Counted from the stretch's first letter, positions 34,825 to 46,242 are shown. The stretch is DNA of 46,242 nucleotides from Apostichopus californicus (GCA_020650975.1 JAIPMN010003156.1:1-46242), one strand, 5' to 3'. Made by a program: numbers and translations. Notes: generated by a model from the sequence alone, not told the origin.

Positions 34825-35811
34825 GTAAGTGTTGTAGGAACTACTTCAAATGGCCATCTTAGAATAAATGGAAAGGAAGAAAATATAGAAATATATAGAA
34901 ATTACTAAACATTGTGTATATGTATATCAAAGACTGGTTTTTGTTATTAGTTTCTCTTTTAAATATTTCACTTTGGCTATGCTGTTCAAATCCATCCAAA
35001 AAAAAATTTCAAATATTTTGTAATTATTTTTCTGCTGTGACTTCATTGAGATGTGGATATTAAATAATTAACAAGAATTGGTTTTACAGCAATAACTTTA
35101 TCTGAACATTGAGGAATTTCTTCGTTGAGTTTGTCTTATTTTTGTCATACAATATGAAATTCAGTCATATGAACGTAGAGTACAAGTCCAGCACCAGTCA
35201 GGCAATCTGTTTGTTATTCTTATAGGCTAAGTACAGTAGTAGTCATTTTGTTCCTGATTCTCCATGATTCTTGTGAGATTATGAAGGGAAAAAAATGAAA
35301 TAAATAATGTTGCATTCCTCAAAAGGTGATATTTCCTCTGTACAATCATTACGATTTCCGACTCATAAACCGTGAAATTATCAGGTCATTTCTCTGTCCC
35401 GTCTCGACCATTGCACCTATTCAGTGTAAAACAAACATTGGGGGAGGGGGGCGGGAGACCTTCCCGCAATATCATTCAGATCAATACAATAAGTAATAGA
35501 ATTCATGAAATTATCAATTCAGTTGGTCTTCTGCGAGGATTAATGTCAGGTCGGTCTTCTCTAGATTTCAAAGTAAACAAAAATATTAAAGCAAATAAAT
35601 GGCAGTATATATGAACTGCAGTGACTCATCAGATCACCCTTCCTCTACCTTTGAATAGTAAGTTGCATAAACTTGCATTAAATAAAATGAAAGTTTACAA
35701 CATAAATTTAAAATGTGAACTTTTACTTTCCTTTTTGTATACATTGTTATTCTGCAGGTAGAAACATGGGACAGCCAAGTAGAAGAAGGATCTTTCCCAT
35801 CAAGGATTTGA
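34630..35811 (+). CDS. COX6B: Cytochrome c oxidase subunit 6B, complete
   Basis: This is a nuclear-encoded subunit on the intermembrane-space face of respiratory complex IV, where it helps stabilise the dimer. The CDS joins 34630-34824 and 35758-35811 to give 82 aa; human COX6B1 is 86 aa. Cys29 and Cys39 form the CX9C motif ([11 protein letters not shown]) and Cys50 and Cys61 form CX10C ([12 protein letters not shown]), the disulphide hairpin oxidised by the Mia40 route. [16 protein letters not shown] is nearly identical to vertebrates. There is no cleavable presequence, as expected. An in-frame readthrough past 34824 is intron. Whether it is the somatic or testis-type paralogue cannot be said. 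Confidence 0.97.
35758..35811 (+). CDS. COX6B: COX6B last coding exon
   Basis: The acceptor is GTTATTCTGCAG. It encodes [17 protein letters not shown] and TGA, aligned to the human end WDEQRAEGTFPGKI. Confidence 0.95.
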   Translation, partial: VETWDSQVEEGSFPSRI

Positions 35812-36065
35812 TGAACTTTCTCAATTTAAGAATAGTTTGTTTCATCAGGAAACTTTGAAAGAAGCCAAAAAAACAAGCACCTATGAAGAGGAGGAGGAAA
35901 CAAGTAAACTAAGGCAGATGTGATATTGTCATATTAGTTGATTCTTTATACCAATCTCATTATCATCAATATGTTATACCTCAGAAGTTATATTGAATCT
36001 AATGGAACTTGCATTGTGAGAATTGTACATGTAAGCAGGTAATATGCATAGTCATTTAGGGAAAC

Positions 36066-36088
36066 TGAAGGAGGGGGGGGGGGGGGTG
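36066..36088 (+). repeat. Poly-G tract
   Basis: This is a run of about 14 G in the COX6B 3' UTR region. It is one of many C/G homopolymers in the window and is a likely site of length error. Confidence 0.7.
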
Positions 36089-36142
36089 AAGATTCAAACA
36101 GCTGAGAAAGAGGAAATGGTAGCAATAACAATTCCTCTTTGG

Positions 36143-36194
36143 AATAAATGTGGAAGATGATTGATTTACACACACTTGTTATTTCTCCAATAAA
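36143..36194 (+). terminator. Candidate COX6B polyadenylation signals
   Basis: AATAAA occurs at 36143-36148 and again at 36189-36194, about 330-380 nt past the stop. A further AATAAA lies near 36800. Confidence 0.45.
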
Positions 36195-39100
36195 AAATTG
36201 TAAGCACTGTTGATAGGAAATTGTGTTGCCTAACAAGTTGCTTTTTTCTTTGGACACAGAATTTGGTCTGGCTTTCTTGAAATGTTTTGTGAATGTGAAA
36301 TAGTATCCTTATTTTGCTTGCGGCTTTGTGGTCCTCAGACGAATTTCGCATATATTTTATTGTTGAAAATGTCAAATATCAATATTAGAGACTTGTCAAT
36401 CTGAACTACTCTGCGATTTCTTTTCTTGTTTCTTATGTGTTAGCAGACAGTATTGAACAAGGTATGTTTAACATCAGTATAGACTACAGTGGGACTAACA
36501 TCAGAAATAGGGGTAGATGTGGAAGGAAATGGACCCTCCATCAGTCCCTCCCCTCCCACCTGCCTTAAAAAAGCTTATTTTGTTTAACAAATGACCAAAC
36601 ACTCAATCCCAAAGTCTATCACACTCTCTCTCCTTCTCCCTGCTTGAGGAAAAAGAAAAAGGGAACTTGAAGAAAATTCAGCATTCAGTAAAGTAAAAGT
36701 AAAGAGTGAAATAACAAAAGACAAATGTACAGTACTTGCAACTTTTCTTAACTCTGAAAGAGTTGTTTCAATGTTTCAGATTATAGCTGTTATACATAAT
36801 AAACGTTCACTACTCAAAACATTTTTGTGAATATAATACAATAGATCTGATAGCCATGTACAGGAGGCAGCGAGAACAAAAAAAAATGCTTACAATCCCG
36901 TACCCACTAAGAGGGGGAAACTATGGTCACATAATAAATTTAAATATATACCATATTTTTGATTTTCACTTGATTTGATCATTAATTTGAACATTTTTGA
37001 ATTTTTATAAATAGAACAGACCTATATTCTTGTCAACAATTCACAACTAAGGATACTTGACAATCTGCAGACAGGGACATACTGCTTCCTGGTACATAAT
37101 GGATTATTTCAAAATAAAGCCTCAAATGCATTTATCCTCAAAATAGGGATCCACCACCACCCAAAGAGGATACATCCCTGCAAATATCTTCCTTTCAGCA
37201 TAATACAATTGTAGAAGAGGATATAATATTAACGAAGGGATAACATTCATCGATATTATGAAAGACACTTGGACAAATAAATACCAGATGCAATATTCTG
37301 TAAAATTTATGTTAGAGCAGCGTTTTGAGTTTTGTTGGTTATTTTCACCAGGTATAACTCAAAAATAATATTGCGGTGGATCCAAGTTAAACGCCCTGAT
37401 ATATTAGTTCACAAAACTAAGATCAACAACAGTAATTAATACATCTTTTCAATTCTCATTAATTCACTCCCCAGAGACTGTGTCATATGAGAAGCAACAA
37501 AGAAATTTCTCATTTATTGTCTCCTACTAGAACACTCCTTCAAACAGGATTCGCTCAGCTTTCACTGAGCAATCCATCCAAAGAATATGTCCACATTGAG
37601 CTCTCTTTTACAATCGGGGAGAACTAGTTTTCAAATTATAAAAGACCTATCATTTCTTCCTAAATATTATCTAGCAGAAAAGGTTGATATTCATGCATTT
37701 TATATACTGTTAGATATCGGCATGTTTATTTCCCACAACGATGAAATTTACAAACTGCAATAGGCTCCTAATATCAACTCTTTTATTCTAACAGAAAAGA
37801 AAGACCAAAATGAAGTAAATTTTTAATTAAAAAGGCTATGCATCTCTTAAGAAAACCCACCCAAGATAGGGCATGACACCCATACAACTTGATTCACTGT
37901 CAACCCGACCCTTCGCATTGGGACCGCAACCACACGTGATCATTAAGGTGTTACATCAAGTGAAGTATCAAAACACCCTTCGAAAGGGAATATATACTAC
38001 ACATGACCTCGGTTAAAGGTAACTCATATCATTATTTGTTAACTTAGTATATAAATGAAAGCAACATGAAATAAACTGAATAATAAAATATTATAGCCAA
38101 CTGTGAACTCAATATTATTGTGAAATAAATATGATATATCAATAATACTCATGAATCCTGACCAATTTGCCTTGGCCTTGTAAGTACGCATTTAACAGCA
38201 AAAAAAATACTCCAGTGTTGCGCAGTATGTTCCATTTAAGTTAATGCAATTAGCACAACATTCACAATGATTATGATGGCTTTTGGATTAGTGGAATACC
38301 ATAAGATACATTCAAGGTGGTTAGTTGATCTTTATAAGGCCAAACAGGCAGTTATGAGGTTGTTTTACAATATATCTCTTGAATTACTAGGAAAGCAGAA
38401 GATTGCACAGAAATTCGGTAAAGGACGACCTTTTTATACCAGTGGACGGAAATCGTGAACCCTTCTTTGATAAGATGAAACATGTCAAGGTGTACATTGG
38501 AGGCGACAATTAATAAAAGAAAACAATATAGGATAACAATGAGACAGACTGTGTAAATTAACTAAGAATAAATATTCTATGGATAAGGAAAACTTCAAGG
38601 GGGTTACAAGTTGGCTTCCCATTTAATAATGTCTGAATACAAAACCAGATTTCTGTGTCTATTGGGACATTCTTTAATACTGTCTTTCTAGTCACATGAG
38701 TAAGGAACTAGGAGAGAGAAGAAAACACAAACAGAATAATAATGCAACAGGCCAAATGCTTAATTCTATTCTGCTTTACTACAAAACTGTGCCCACTTGA
38801 TCATAATACACTGCTAGGTCAATGGGATTACATAATGTCAACAAAAAGCTCGGGAATGTACAATACCATGTCAATCCCTCCCCCCCCCCCTCCCCCCATC
38901 CCCCTACCCTTCCATCAAAGTTTTATCTATTTAAGTTCATGCTGAGATTATTTTTGAGCAAATCAGTACTATGATTCTTGGATATCCAAATGGACTGTTT
39001 ACAAAATGACACTATCTTTTGGATACAATAAGCATCTCATCCCAACCCCGACCCTGTGCAAACCTAGCAGCAGGGATGGTAGCATAGATTTTAGTGAGAA

Positions 39101-39326
39101 GAAACCTTTGTTCATAACCCACTGAAGATTGTTAGCGAATTCATTGTTGTAGATTTTTCAAAACATACGAATAGACAATTGAATGTTTTTGGTTTTAATA
39201 CTGATCCTTGTTTGTCAGCCCTACGTCGTCTTCCTGATGAAGTCCTTACTTACGATAATCTCAGCTTATTTACATTAAAATTAAGCACCAAGCGGCAAGA
39301 GTTGGTCATAGACTCGGAGAACAACG
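36195..39326. other. COX6B/KATNIP convergent intergenic and KATNIP 3' UTR
   Basis: No coding sequence is recognised. It includes the 3' UTR of KATNIP on the - strand (end not located) and a poly-C tract near 38880-38900. Short open frames here show no family resemblance. Confidence 0.45.
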
Positions 39327-39382
39327 TCACCTTCTTATGCCAGTCCTCAACCCATGAACTATACTGGTCTTTGGCCTCAGGG
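39327..39382 (-). CDS. KATNIP: KATNIP terminal coding exon
   Basis: After the acceptor CTTACCCCCAG it encodes LRPKTSIVHGLRTGIRR and TGA. With the last base of the preceding exon it starts ALRPKTSIVHG. Confidence 0.87.
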
Positions 39383-42300
39383 CTGGGGGTAAGAAAAAAA
39401 TATATATAAAAGAAAAAAAAATGAAAAATTTGATCAAAGGATTATTGATGTATACATTGAACAGCTGGTTCTGTGTGCAATATACATATTTCCCACCACA
39501 GATAAGACATCAGCAAAACAATATATTTGCACATGTAACGCTTAACCATGGGAAACTCTTACGTTGGTTGAAAGGCTAATGTTAATGTTTATTTAGTCAT
39601 TCAGCCAAATTCAAAATAGTTGTCAGCAGTTTGAGACTATTTTGCATATAAAAATCAAGGCAAAAATGTAATTAAGTGATGACGTTATGCAAAAATTAGA
39701 CTACAGATTTCCATTGTAGCTAATGCATGGAATCATTCAACAATAACATGAGTGACAATGTATGACAATGACAAACAGGAGGGAAACCCGTCCCAGCGAT
39801 CATTGCCTTTAAATACATAATACATATGCAGCACAAGAGTAGCTTGCAAGCTAATAACCCTGGCTGAGGTCTAAACTGCAGATGGAATCTATCTATCTAT
39901 GTATCTATCTTGGGATATCATGTTTACAAGGTTTGTGTTAACAAGCATTAACAGAGTGTCACCTCTGAACACCCCAAATGACATTTGACCTCCACCAAAA
40001 AACACTAATGTATGAATTCATTATAGGGAAGCCACATGCAAAATACGAGAGCCAATCAAGTTTCCTATCTGGAGATATCGTGTATTTCAATAGGGCTCTT
40101 GTTCTAAATAATGGGGAAGCCCAATGCCAAATATGAGAACTGCAGATGTTACCTTTCTTCAGATATCATGTTTACAAGCTAGGGCATAACAGACACGCAC
40201 ACCCCTATGGCAAGTAACCAAAAATTGAAATGTGTGACGTAGCCCTCCTCCCTGTGCCAATCTCACCTCCCCCCACCCCACCCCGCCTCACATCCAAGCC
40301 CCTTTTCCACATACAAAATTAGCTAAATGTAGGACTAACACTAATAATTCCAGATACACACTGTTACCACTAGGCCCTCTGCAAAAGAAGTCTGTACCAC
40401 CTGTCCAACCAAACAATTTCCAATCCGTAAATTTGAAAGCTGGGTATCTTTGCTGGGATGGCAGCAGGAACAATGTTACCCATGCCACCCTACCCAGACC
40501 TGGGTTGAATCAAAGATTGGAAGGACACTGAACTATAGACAAGTTGTAATAATACAAAATTATCAATGGGCATGACACTCCCTGCTTGGTGTAATCATGC
40601 TACTGATGACACTGATAATTCAACAGCTTTTTTATTTTAATAACGGCCAATGAATTAACATTTGCAAGCAATGTGATACGAGATTTCGCCAGGTACGAAG
40701 GGAAGGGGATGAGGTGGGGAGAAGGAGGGGGCAGGATGGATGTGGGGAACAGAGGAGGCTAGAAGACTTACCTTGATCAACAGTGCTGGCAGCAGTTTTC
40801 TTAGTGTTGTTGTGTTTCTCTACCACCTCTCTTTCATTTGTCAGCTGCACATCCTGATCTTGAGAGCGATTTCTGACGGAAAATGTCATAAAGGAAACAT
40901 CAGTTTTAGCTAATAGCCTTTTAGCAGAATCAATACATTCAACAATTCATAAATGGCAAGAAGAAATGGATGAATGGTCACAGGTTGCAGGTTTTTTAAA
41001 GGTCTACAAACTTTTGAATAAGATTATCACACATAACAAATGTACTGAATATGGGGCAAATTGGCCGTAGTACTCTAATGTATCAGAAACTAATTAAAAT
41101 GTCCCCCATTTCAAACATGTCTGTTGTTATTGACTGTCACTAGCCTGGTTAAAGCATATTGATTCATAATTACTTTTGTCTAAAATTAATTATTCTGTTA
41201 CGGCAATATGAAAAGTTTAATTTGCATTGAATTGGAAAAAATTAAAGTGACCAGGTTGGTAGTTGATATGAAAGAAATATTCTCAACTTAGAAGCTGCTC
41301 TGTAGTAAGAACACATAATATTTTGAACTTTCAATTCTCATTAACTAACCATGCATCTTCATATACACTGAATGCATACAACAGTTGTTATCTACAAATG
41401 CTCATTTCTATGTTGTACAAAAAGTGAGATCCACGAGAAAGAGGTTCCTTCCAATATTAACTTCTTCGTTTAAAAAAATGTTACATAATCCAAACATCAA
41501 ATTGCAGAGTTACTTATCCAAGGCATATGTAAGGTTAGACAAATGTACTACACCACTATCCATACCTACCAACCAACCCTGCCCCCCCCCCCCACTCCCA
41601 CCCACCCTACTCCAGCTCCAAATTCCCTCAGATGAAGAAAATATGGTCGCTTACTGTATGATGGTGTGCTTTTCTCTTTGCAGCAGTTTGACATCATCTG
41701 TGAATAGTATAGTGTGGTACATAGCTGGTAGTTCAAGAGTAGGTAGGATGCCTCGTGCTCCGGTGGAAACCTTGCCTAGGATGCCATTGTAGATCAACAG
41801 GTCATCAAGATAGAGCTAAGGAGTGGATAAACAAATATGGAAAATGGCATCAAGGAAGAATGGCCAGAGATGTCTCTTAATAGAATAAAAGATTAGTCTT
41901 TATTCGCGAAATGTCGGAAAAGATGGGTGGTGACTTAGACCGAGTCAATACTGATGTAAGGTTTACACTGAAGCTGCAGGAATGTGTGAGTGCAAGAAAA
42001 ATCAATTTCCGAATTCTATTGCAATTAAACTCACTCTTTTCATGGGGGAGGGGGAGGGGTGAAATTTGCTACTATCTGATGGTTTCCAGACCTAGAATTT
42101 CTCAAATTTTTGTTACTTGCCAAAAGTACATGTGCTTACAAAAATCTACTGGCTAAAGTCAACTTCTCATCTGCTTTTATCTTAATTACAACACACATCA
42201 GTTACTGTACAGGCTTATGAGAGCATTAATTTTATGGAAACACTAGAGTTTCTGCATTGGACTGAATGATTAACATCTTCATAATTTGAATTGAAGGGGG

Positions 42301-45300
42301 GGGGGTGTGGATGAGAGGAGAGGAGAAGCTAAACTGTAGCAACTGCCACAAAAAAAATTAGAATGAAGAGGTGAAACAATTTTATAACACAACACATACA
42401 AATCTTTGAGAGAATTGAGATTAAATACTCACACCAAACTCTTTGACTCCCCTCAGAGGTGTCTTACTGTAGTTCCATAGCTTGATCATCGACACTGTCA
42501 CTGGCTCATCAAAGATTACATAGACCTTATTGATCTGTCAACAGAAAAAGACAAGATATCAACAATATATTGACAAGATATCAACAATATATTGACAAGA
42601 TATCAACAATATATTGACAAGATATCAACAATATATCAATATATTTCATTGATCAACAGGTTAACACAACTATAACTGTAACTGGTTGTATTTCATTGCT
42701 AAAATTACAGAACACTAAAAAAATTCTGCACAAATGCCGTAAAGACATTCCTTCCTATCCAACATGGTGCAATAGGCTTTCAAATAAGGCCAATCACTTG
42801 ATTGTTAATGAACAACTTCAGCACAGAATGACACAAGCATATCTGGCTAGCTTTATGGTGAAGTATTCCAAATTCCACTAGCTTTTAAGGTACATGTGTA
42901 ACATGAATGTGCTGAAACATAGCTTATTTGTTGCAAATCTGATTACTTTCAAAGAACATTTTTTCAATGAATTGAATGAACATTTGGCAAGAATTAGATT
43001 TTGAACCAGTGAGTGACCTTTTAAAACAAACCAAAAGAAAACTATCTTTTTCAGTTTCCAAAGAGACATAGAACTGTTGGCTTACCACACCGGGTAGTAT
43101 TGGAGCTAGCCAGGTATGCCTGCCATCTTTAGAGTCATTGATACCATCGATGAGTTTGTCTGGCGTCCTCACGTCATCATCCACTCCCTCCAGAATGTTG
43201 ATGCTTGGAGGATAAGCAGCAACATCTACGGCGAAGAGAAACAGTAAAATTTGTCAATCTTTCTTTTGCCTGGAGATTTAAAAGCGGACTCTTCCCTAGC
43301 TGATCGGAATTGTCAGATGTGTATGAATACCAACTAGATCAACAACACATGAAGAATGGTCAAGCAAGTCCTCTTCTTGACAGAGATGGTCGACACTAAA
43401 TTACCTTCTGACATTTCTTTTGAATAGTAAAATGGCCTTTTTGTAAGGTGATGTTTATTAAAGTTTACATATAATAGTCTAATGTATTAAGGTCTGTAGT
43501 GCCGTGATTCAGATTTCTAACAAGTACACTCTGTTATAAGGGAGATCCTGGTCATAATCAGCAGTTTTATTTACAAGGGTTGAGGACTGTGGCTCCAGTC
43601 ACTGTGCTATATATTACATCTATGGGGAAACATCTTTCTATTAAAGTTTTGCAAATGAGTGACTCAAGCCATGGCTGGCTGCAATGCTGATATGAATACC
43701 ACACACTAAACATACTTTTGTTGTTCTATGATTCCAATTTCTAATGAGTCACTCTATGTCAAGGGATATATGGGTCAGCACTGGTACTATAGTTTTGCTT
43801 AGATGAGATGACACAAATAAACAAATTGATAATATTATATTACGTTATGTTCCATTTACTTACATAGCAGATGGCGATATATATTACAAACAATACTTTG
43901 TATTTCAAGTGTAATACTAAGTTCTAACATATACTCACTTGCCTCTCTGAGGATTATCTTATTCTTTCTATTAAAGTCATCTTACGAGATGACAGGAATA
44001 CAACAAATCGATAATATTATATTACGTAATGTTCCATTTGCTTACATAGCAGGAGGCAATATATATTACAAACACAACTTTGTATTTCAAGTGAAATACA
44101 AAGTTATCATTTATACTCACTCGTCTCGGTGAGGATTATCTTATTCCCCGTCTCATCAAAGAACTCTATTCCATTCAGACCAACGTAATACTGGTCACCC
44201 CAGGTACAGAGCAACTGGAACTGAAACACGACTGTACTCAAAGGATTAAGGAAGATATAATCATTTTATAAAGCTAACAAGAACATTTTTCCAGTGTGTA
44301 CGGGATAGCCGCACATGAGGTGTTAGAGATGGCATGTTAGAACTTGAATTGTCTGGCAACATTTGCAAATTTTTTAGACAAAAGAAGACAAAATTGAGGC
44401 AGTTTTGACTATTTTAAACGATGCTGAGCACATGTTTTGTTTTCAATTGATATCCTCCACATAGAAAGGAGGAAAAACAGAAAGAAAAAGAAATGGCACC
44501 TTTCAAGTATAGTCTTGATAATCTCACTGGTTGCTATTACAAGAAGTTTAGTCATACAAGTAAGATGTATAACATTACAATATCTTGGCATTGGGAGCAT
44601 TAGGTGTTTACAAACTGTTGGACTGTTGGGTAAACCTTAAAGAGGTTGCTCTGTTGTTTAACCTTAAAGGGATGGTATAACTAGTAATCAGTCAATTAAG
44701 AATAATGGAGCCATTAACAAATATCTTCTCTTTTTCTATCAAGACTCACAAGGATCGCAAATGAAACTACCAAACTTTTCTTTCAACAACTGAGAAGGGA
44801 CATCATCAATAAAATACCGAGATCATTTCTCGAGACAAGCCCAGGAGAGGATTTACTTGAAAACTAGTCAAAGTAATAAAATATTGTCGAAAGCTTGCAG
44901 GACAATAAGAGACAAATTAAAAGATCAATTTAATGATAGTGAAACCAGCTGACATGATGAATTAATTATTCGAAAGGAAATTTAAACACAAAATTATTTA
45001 AATGAGAATGAAAAAAGCGAAGAAGAAAAAAACATAGGAAAGGATACAACCACAAGGCATGTGCATTGAGATGTACTCCTGACTTGGTTCTTCTGAGGCC
45101 ACGATACTACTCCTGAAAATTTAAGAAAACAGACATCATTAAAAAGTGGATTTTAATAGTATTGATACAGACAGGCAACAGTTCAATTTACCCGTTTACA
45201 CGTTCATTTGTTGAACTACTGCCCTCTTTATACTTTACCATTCTGCTTGGATTGAAATGCCAGACCATCTAACTTTCGAAGACTTTATATTTTAGATACT

Positions 45301-45616
45301 TTAGTCACCTCACCTCAAAGACTCCTGACAAGATGTTGGATGTGCTGAAAATCCAGCTACGATAGAAACATCGGGCCAGCTATTTACTCTTAATACATTT
45401 TTCTTTCTGGAGATTTTTTTTTCCCCCGCCTCACCTCAAAGATTCCTGAATGGATTTTGGGAGTGCTGGATTGATTGATGGTTCAGCTCTCTTCCAGCCT
45501 CCGAAGGTGACCTCTTGCGCAAAATCAAAGAAACAGTTTCCGGGCCCTTTTCGAATCAAGTATCCACTCTTTGGAGACAGCGGTTTGTTATCCAGGAATG
45601 CATGCATTGTCTTTAT
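39327..45616 (-). CDS. KATNIP: Katanin-interacting protein KATNIP (KIAA0556), C-terminal part
   Basis: KATNIP is a microtubule- and katanin-binding protein at the ciliary base; human mutations cause Joubert syndrome 26. Eight exons join in phase to 915 nt, about 304 aa, of a protein of roughly 1600 aa in human; the 5' part lies beyond the window. Diagnostic stretches are LDNKPLSPKSGYLIRKGPGN, TWGDQYYVGLNGIEFFD, RTPDKLIDGIND with DGRHTWLAPILPG, VYVIFDEPVTVSMIKLWNYS with TPLRGVKEFG, and LYLDDLLIYNGILGKV. These form the repeated DUF4457-type C-terminal domains, and the protein ends ALRPKTSIVHGLRTGIRR. It converges on COX6B. Two of its exons have 3'-end copies in the next intron. Confidence 0.95.
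39884..39910 (+). repeat. CTAT/GTAT microsatellite
   Basis: These are tandem TCTA units with one G substitution, in the intron between the last two KATNIP exons. Confidence 0.7.
40772..40872 (-). CDS. KATNIP: KATNIP coding exon (hydrophilic linker)
   Basis: It encodes NRSQDQDVQLTNEREVVEKH and NNTKKTAASTVDQ. It is low in conservation, but the splice sites (TCCGTCAG; AAG|gtaagt) and phase fit both sides. Confidence 0.87.
41655..41815 (-). CDS. KATNIP: KATNIP coding exon
   Basis: It encodes LYLDDLLIYNGILGKV and MYHTILFTDDVKLLQREKHT. The acceptor is CTCCTTAG and the donor is CA|gtaagc. Confidence 0.96.
42433..42534 (-). CDS. KATNIP: KATNIP coding exon
   Basis: Its 34 codons include INKVYVIFDEPVTVSMIKLW and KTPLRGVKEFG. 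The acceptor is TGTTGACAG and the donor is GGT|gtgagt. Confidence 0.96.
42549..42640 (-). repeat. 22-bp tandem repeat next to a KATNIP splice acceptor
   Basis: The unit TGACAAGATATCAACAATAT is repeated about four times, starting 15 bp from the acceptor of the 42433-42534 exon, where the branch point should lie. Confidence 0.9.
43086..43225 (-). CDS. KATNIP: KATNIP coding exon
   Basis: It encodes VAAYPPSINILEGVDDDVRT, PDKLIDGINDSKDGRHTWLA and PILPGV, the most conserved block of the family. The donor is GTG|gtaagc. Confidence 0.96.
43500..44150 (-). repeat. Tandem duplications around the KATNIP 44121 exon
   Basis: About 160 bp starting GAGATGACA at 43805 recurs at 43986 (offset about 181 bp). 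The first copy contains the end of the exon (43939-43967) and a preserved GTGAGT donor. A looser relation links 43503-43580 and 43722-43800, which share ATTTCTAA and AAGGGA around similar spacing. Confidence 0.85.
44121..44231 (-). CDS. KATNIP: KATNIP coding exon
   Basis: It encodes VFQFQLLCTWGDQYYVGLNG and IEFFDETGNKIILTET. I placed the acceptor at GAGTACAG because only that choice keeps phase with the exon before. CAG alternatives 11 and 17 nt inside would break the frame. The donor is A|gtgagt. Confidence 0.88.
45051..45112 (-). CDS. KATNIP: KATNIP coding exon
   Basis: This 62-nt exon encodes SSIVASEEPSQEYISMHMPC in the phase required by both neighbours. The acceptor is AAATTTTCAG; the donor TGTG|gttgta is weak, so the 3' edge is the least sure of this gene. 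Confidence 0.78.
45314..45358 (-). repeat. Copy of the KATNIP 45435 exon 3' end and donor
   Basis: CTCACCTCAAAGACTCCTGA at 45309 mirrors CTCACCTCAAAGATTCCTGA at 45430, offset 121 bp, with further similarity for about 25 nt into the exon. The GTGAGG donor is kept. Confidence 0.75.
45435..45616 (-). CDS. KATNIP: KATNIP coding exon (first in window)
   Basis: The acceptor is CTTTGACAG. It encodes IKTMHAFLDNKPLSPKSGYL, GNCFFDFAQEVTFGGWK and ends PALPKSIQESL plus AG, with donor gtgagg. It begins in phase 0; the preceding exon is off the edge. Confidence 0.94.
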
Positions 45617-46242
45617 CTGTCAAAGAGAAAGAGGGAGCCTAAGTAGATAATTATTTGTACTCACAGTATGAACAGTTCCTAACCTTTATCTGACAGATGC
45701 ATGATATTCATACTGACACTACGAGTGCTCTGAAGTGGGACACGACATTACCGTATAGAAAAAATTGTCCCAACTGGGTGGGCTGGTTCTTTGTGCATAT
45801 TCAAGTGATATACTTCATGCATATTCAAATAAATGAATAATCAAGCTAATCAGATATGTGTTTCATACAATTATTTAAAGAAAAAGCTAGGAGATGTTTG
45901 ATTGGAACATATTTCAAATCTTTAACCTTGAGAGGAAAAGGTCCCTGTGCTTTATCAACTGAACTAACAAGACGAAAATTATGGAAATGCTTATTATGTA
46001 GTGCACATCCTTGAGGGTCACACCTCAGTTTTTTTGCTATATCTTACTACGATAATGTCTCCGCTCATCTGAATTTTTCCGTAATTCGCTTCCAATATAC
46101 CAATTTCATCAATGACATGTGTGTGTATATATATTAGATCCTCCTGCAAGCAGGAACTCGCGAAGAAGCCTCATTAGCTTATCAAAGCCGCAAGCTGACC
46201 GAAGTCAGTCTCTTACATTCATATTTAACATCCATGATTATG

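Noticed and set aside
34825-34908. In-frame extension of the COX6B exon past residue 65
   Set aside because: It crosses a strong TGG|gtaagt donor, and the conserved C-terminus is found in the exon at 35758.
39179-39409. 76-codon + strand open frame
   Set aside because: It is antisense to the KATNIP terminal exon, whose splice site and conserved ending explain the composition.

Overview
This is a stretch of an intron-rich animal nuclear genome. It shows long GT-AG introns, AATAAA polyadenylation signals, LINE remnants, minisatellites and many poly-C/poly-G tracts. The encoded proteins are close to vertebrate orthologues but not vertebrate-identical. Together with the repeat style this suggests a marine invertebrate deuterostome, most likely an echinoderm; the species assignment is inference.

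Four host genes are present. (1) COIL (coilin, Cajal-body scaffold), + strand, 6 coding exons, 2630-7258, about 525 aa, complete. (2) ERCC6 (Cockayne syndrome B / CSB, SWI2/SNF2 translocase of transcription-coupled repair), - strand, 20 coding exons, 28414 down to 11198, about 1456 aa, complete, with helicase motifs I-VI intact. (3) COX6B (cytochrome c oxidase subunit 6B), + strand, 34630-35811, 82 aa in two coding exons. (4) The 3' part of KATNIP (KIAA0556, katanin-interacting ciliary protein), - strand, eight coding exons from 45616 to 39327, about 304 aa, continuing beyond the right edge. All exon junctions were read by eye from splice sites and reading phase, and every phase closes. COIL and ERCC6 converge, ERCC6 and COX6B diverge, and COX6B and KATNIP converge. 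I see no operon-like functional link; the four genes act in separate processes (nuclear bodies, DNA repair, respiration, cilia).

The rest is intronic or intergenic sequence with mobile and repetitive DNA. This includes a LINE reverse-transcriptase 3' fragment (30944-31735), LINE 3' ends at 12475-13031, about 14260-14345 and about 26950-27075, inverted-repeat (MITE/foldback-like) elements at 1219-1825, 7936-8280 and 29611-30540, and a 148-bp satellite of eight copies at 20905-22090. A 10-N assembly gap (30045-30054) is flanked by the same 25 bases on each side.

The most interesting pattern is a recurrent one. At five exons (ERCC6 exons 2, 13 and 15, and two KATNIP exons) the 3' end of the exon plus its splice donor and some intron has been tandemly duplicated into the downstream intron. 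This leaves decaying exon 'echoes', several of which keep a GT donor.
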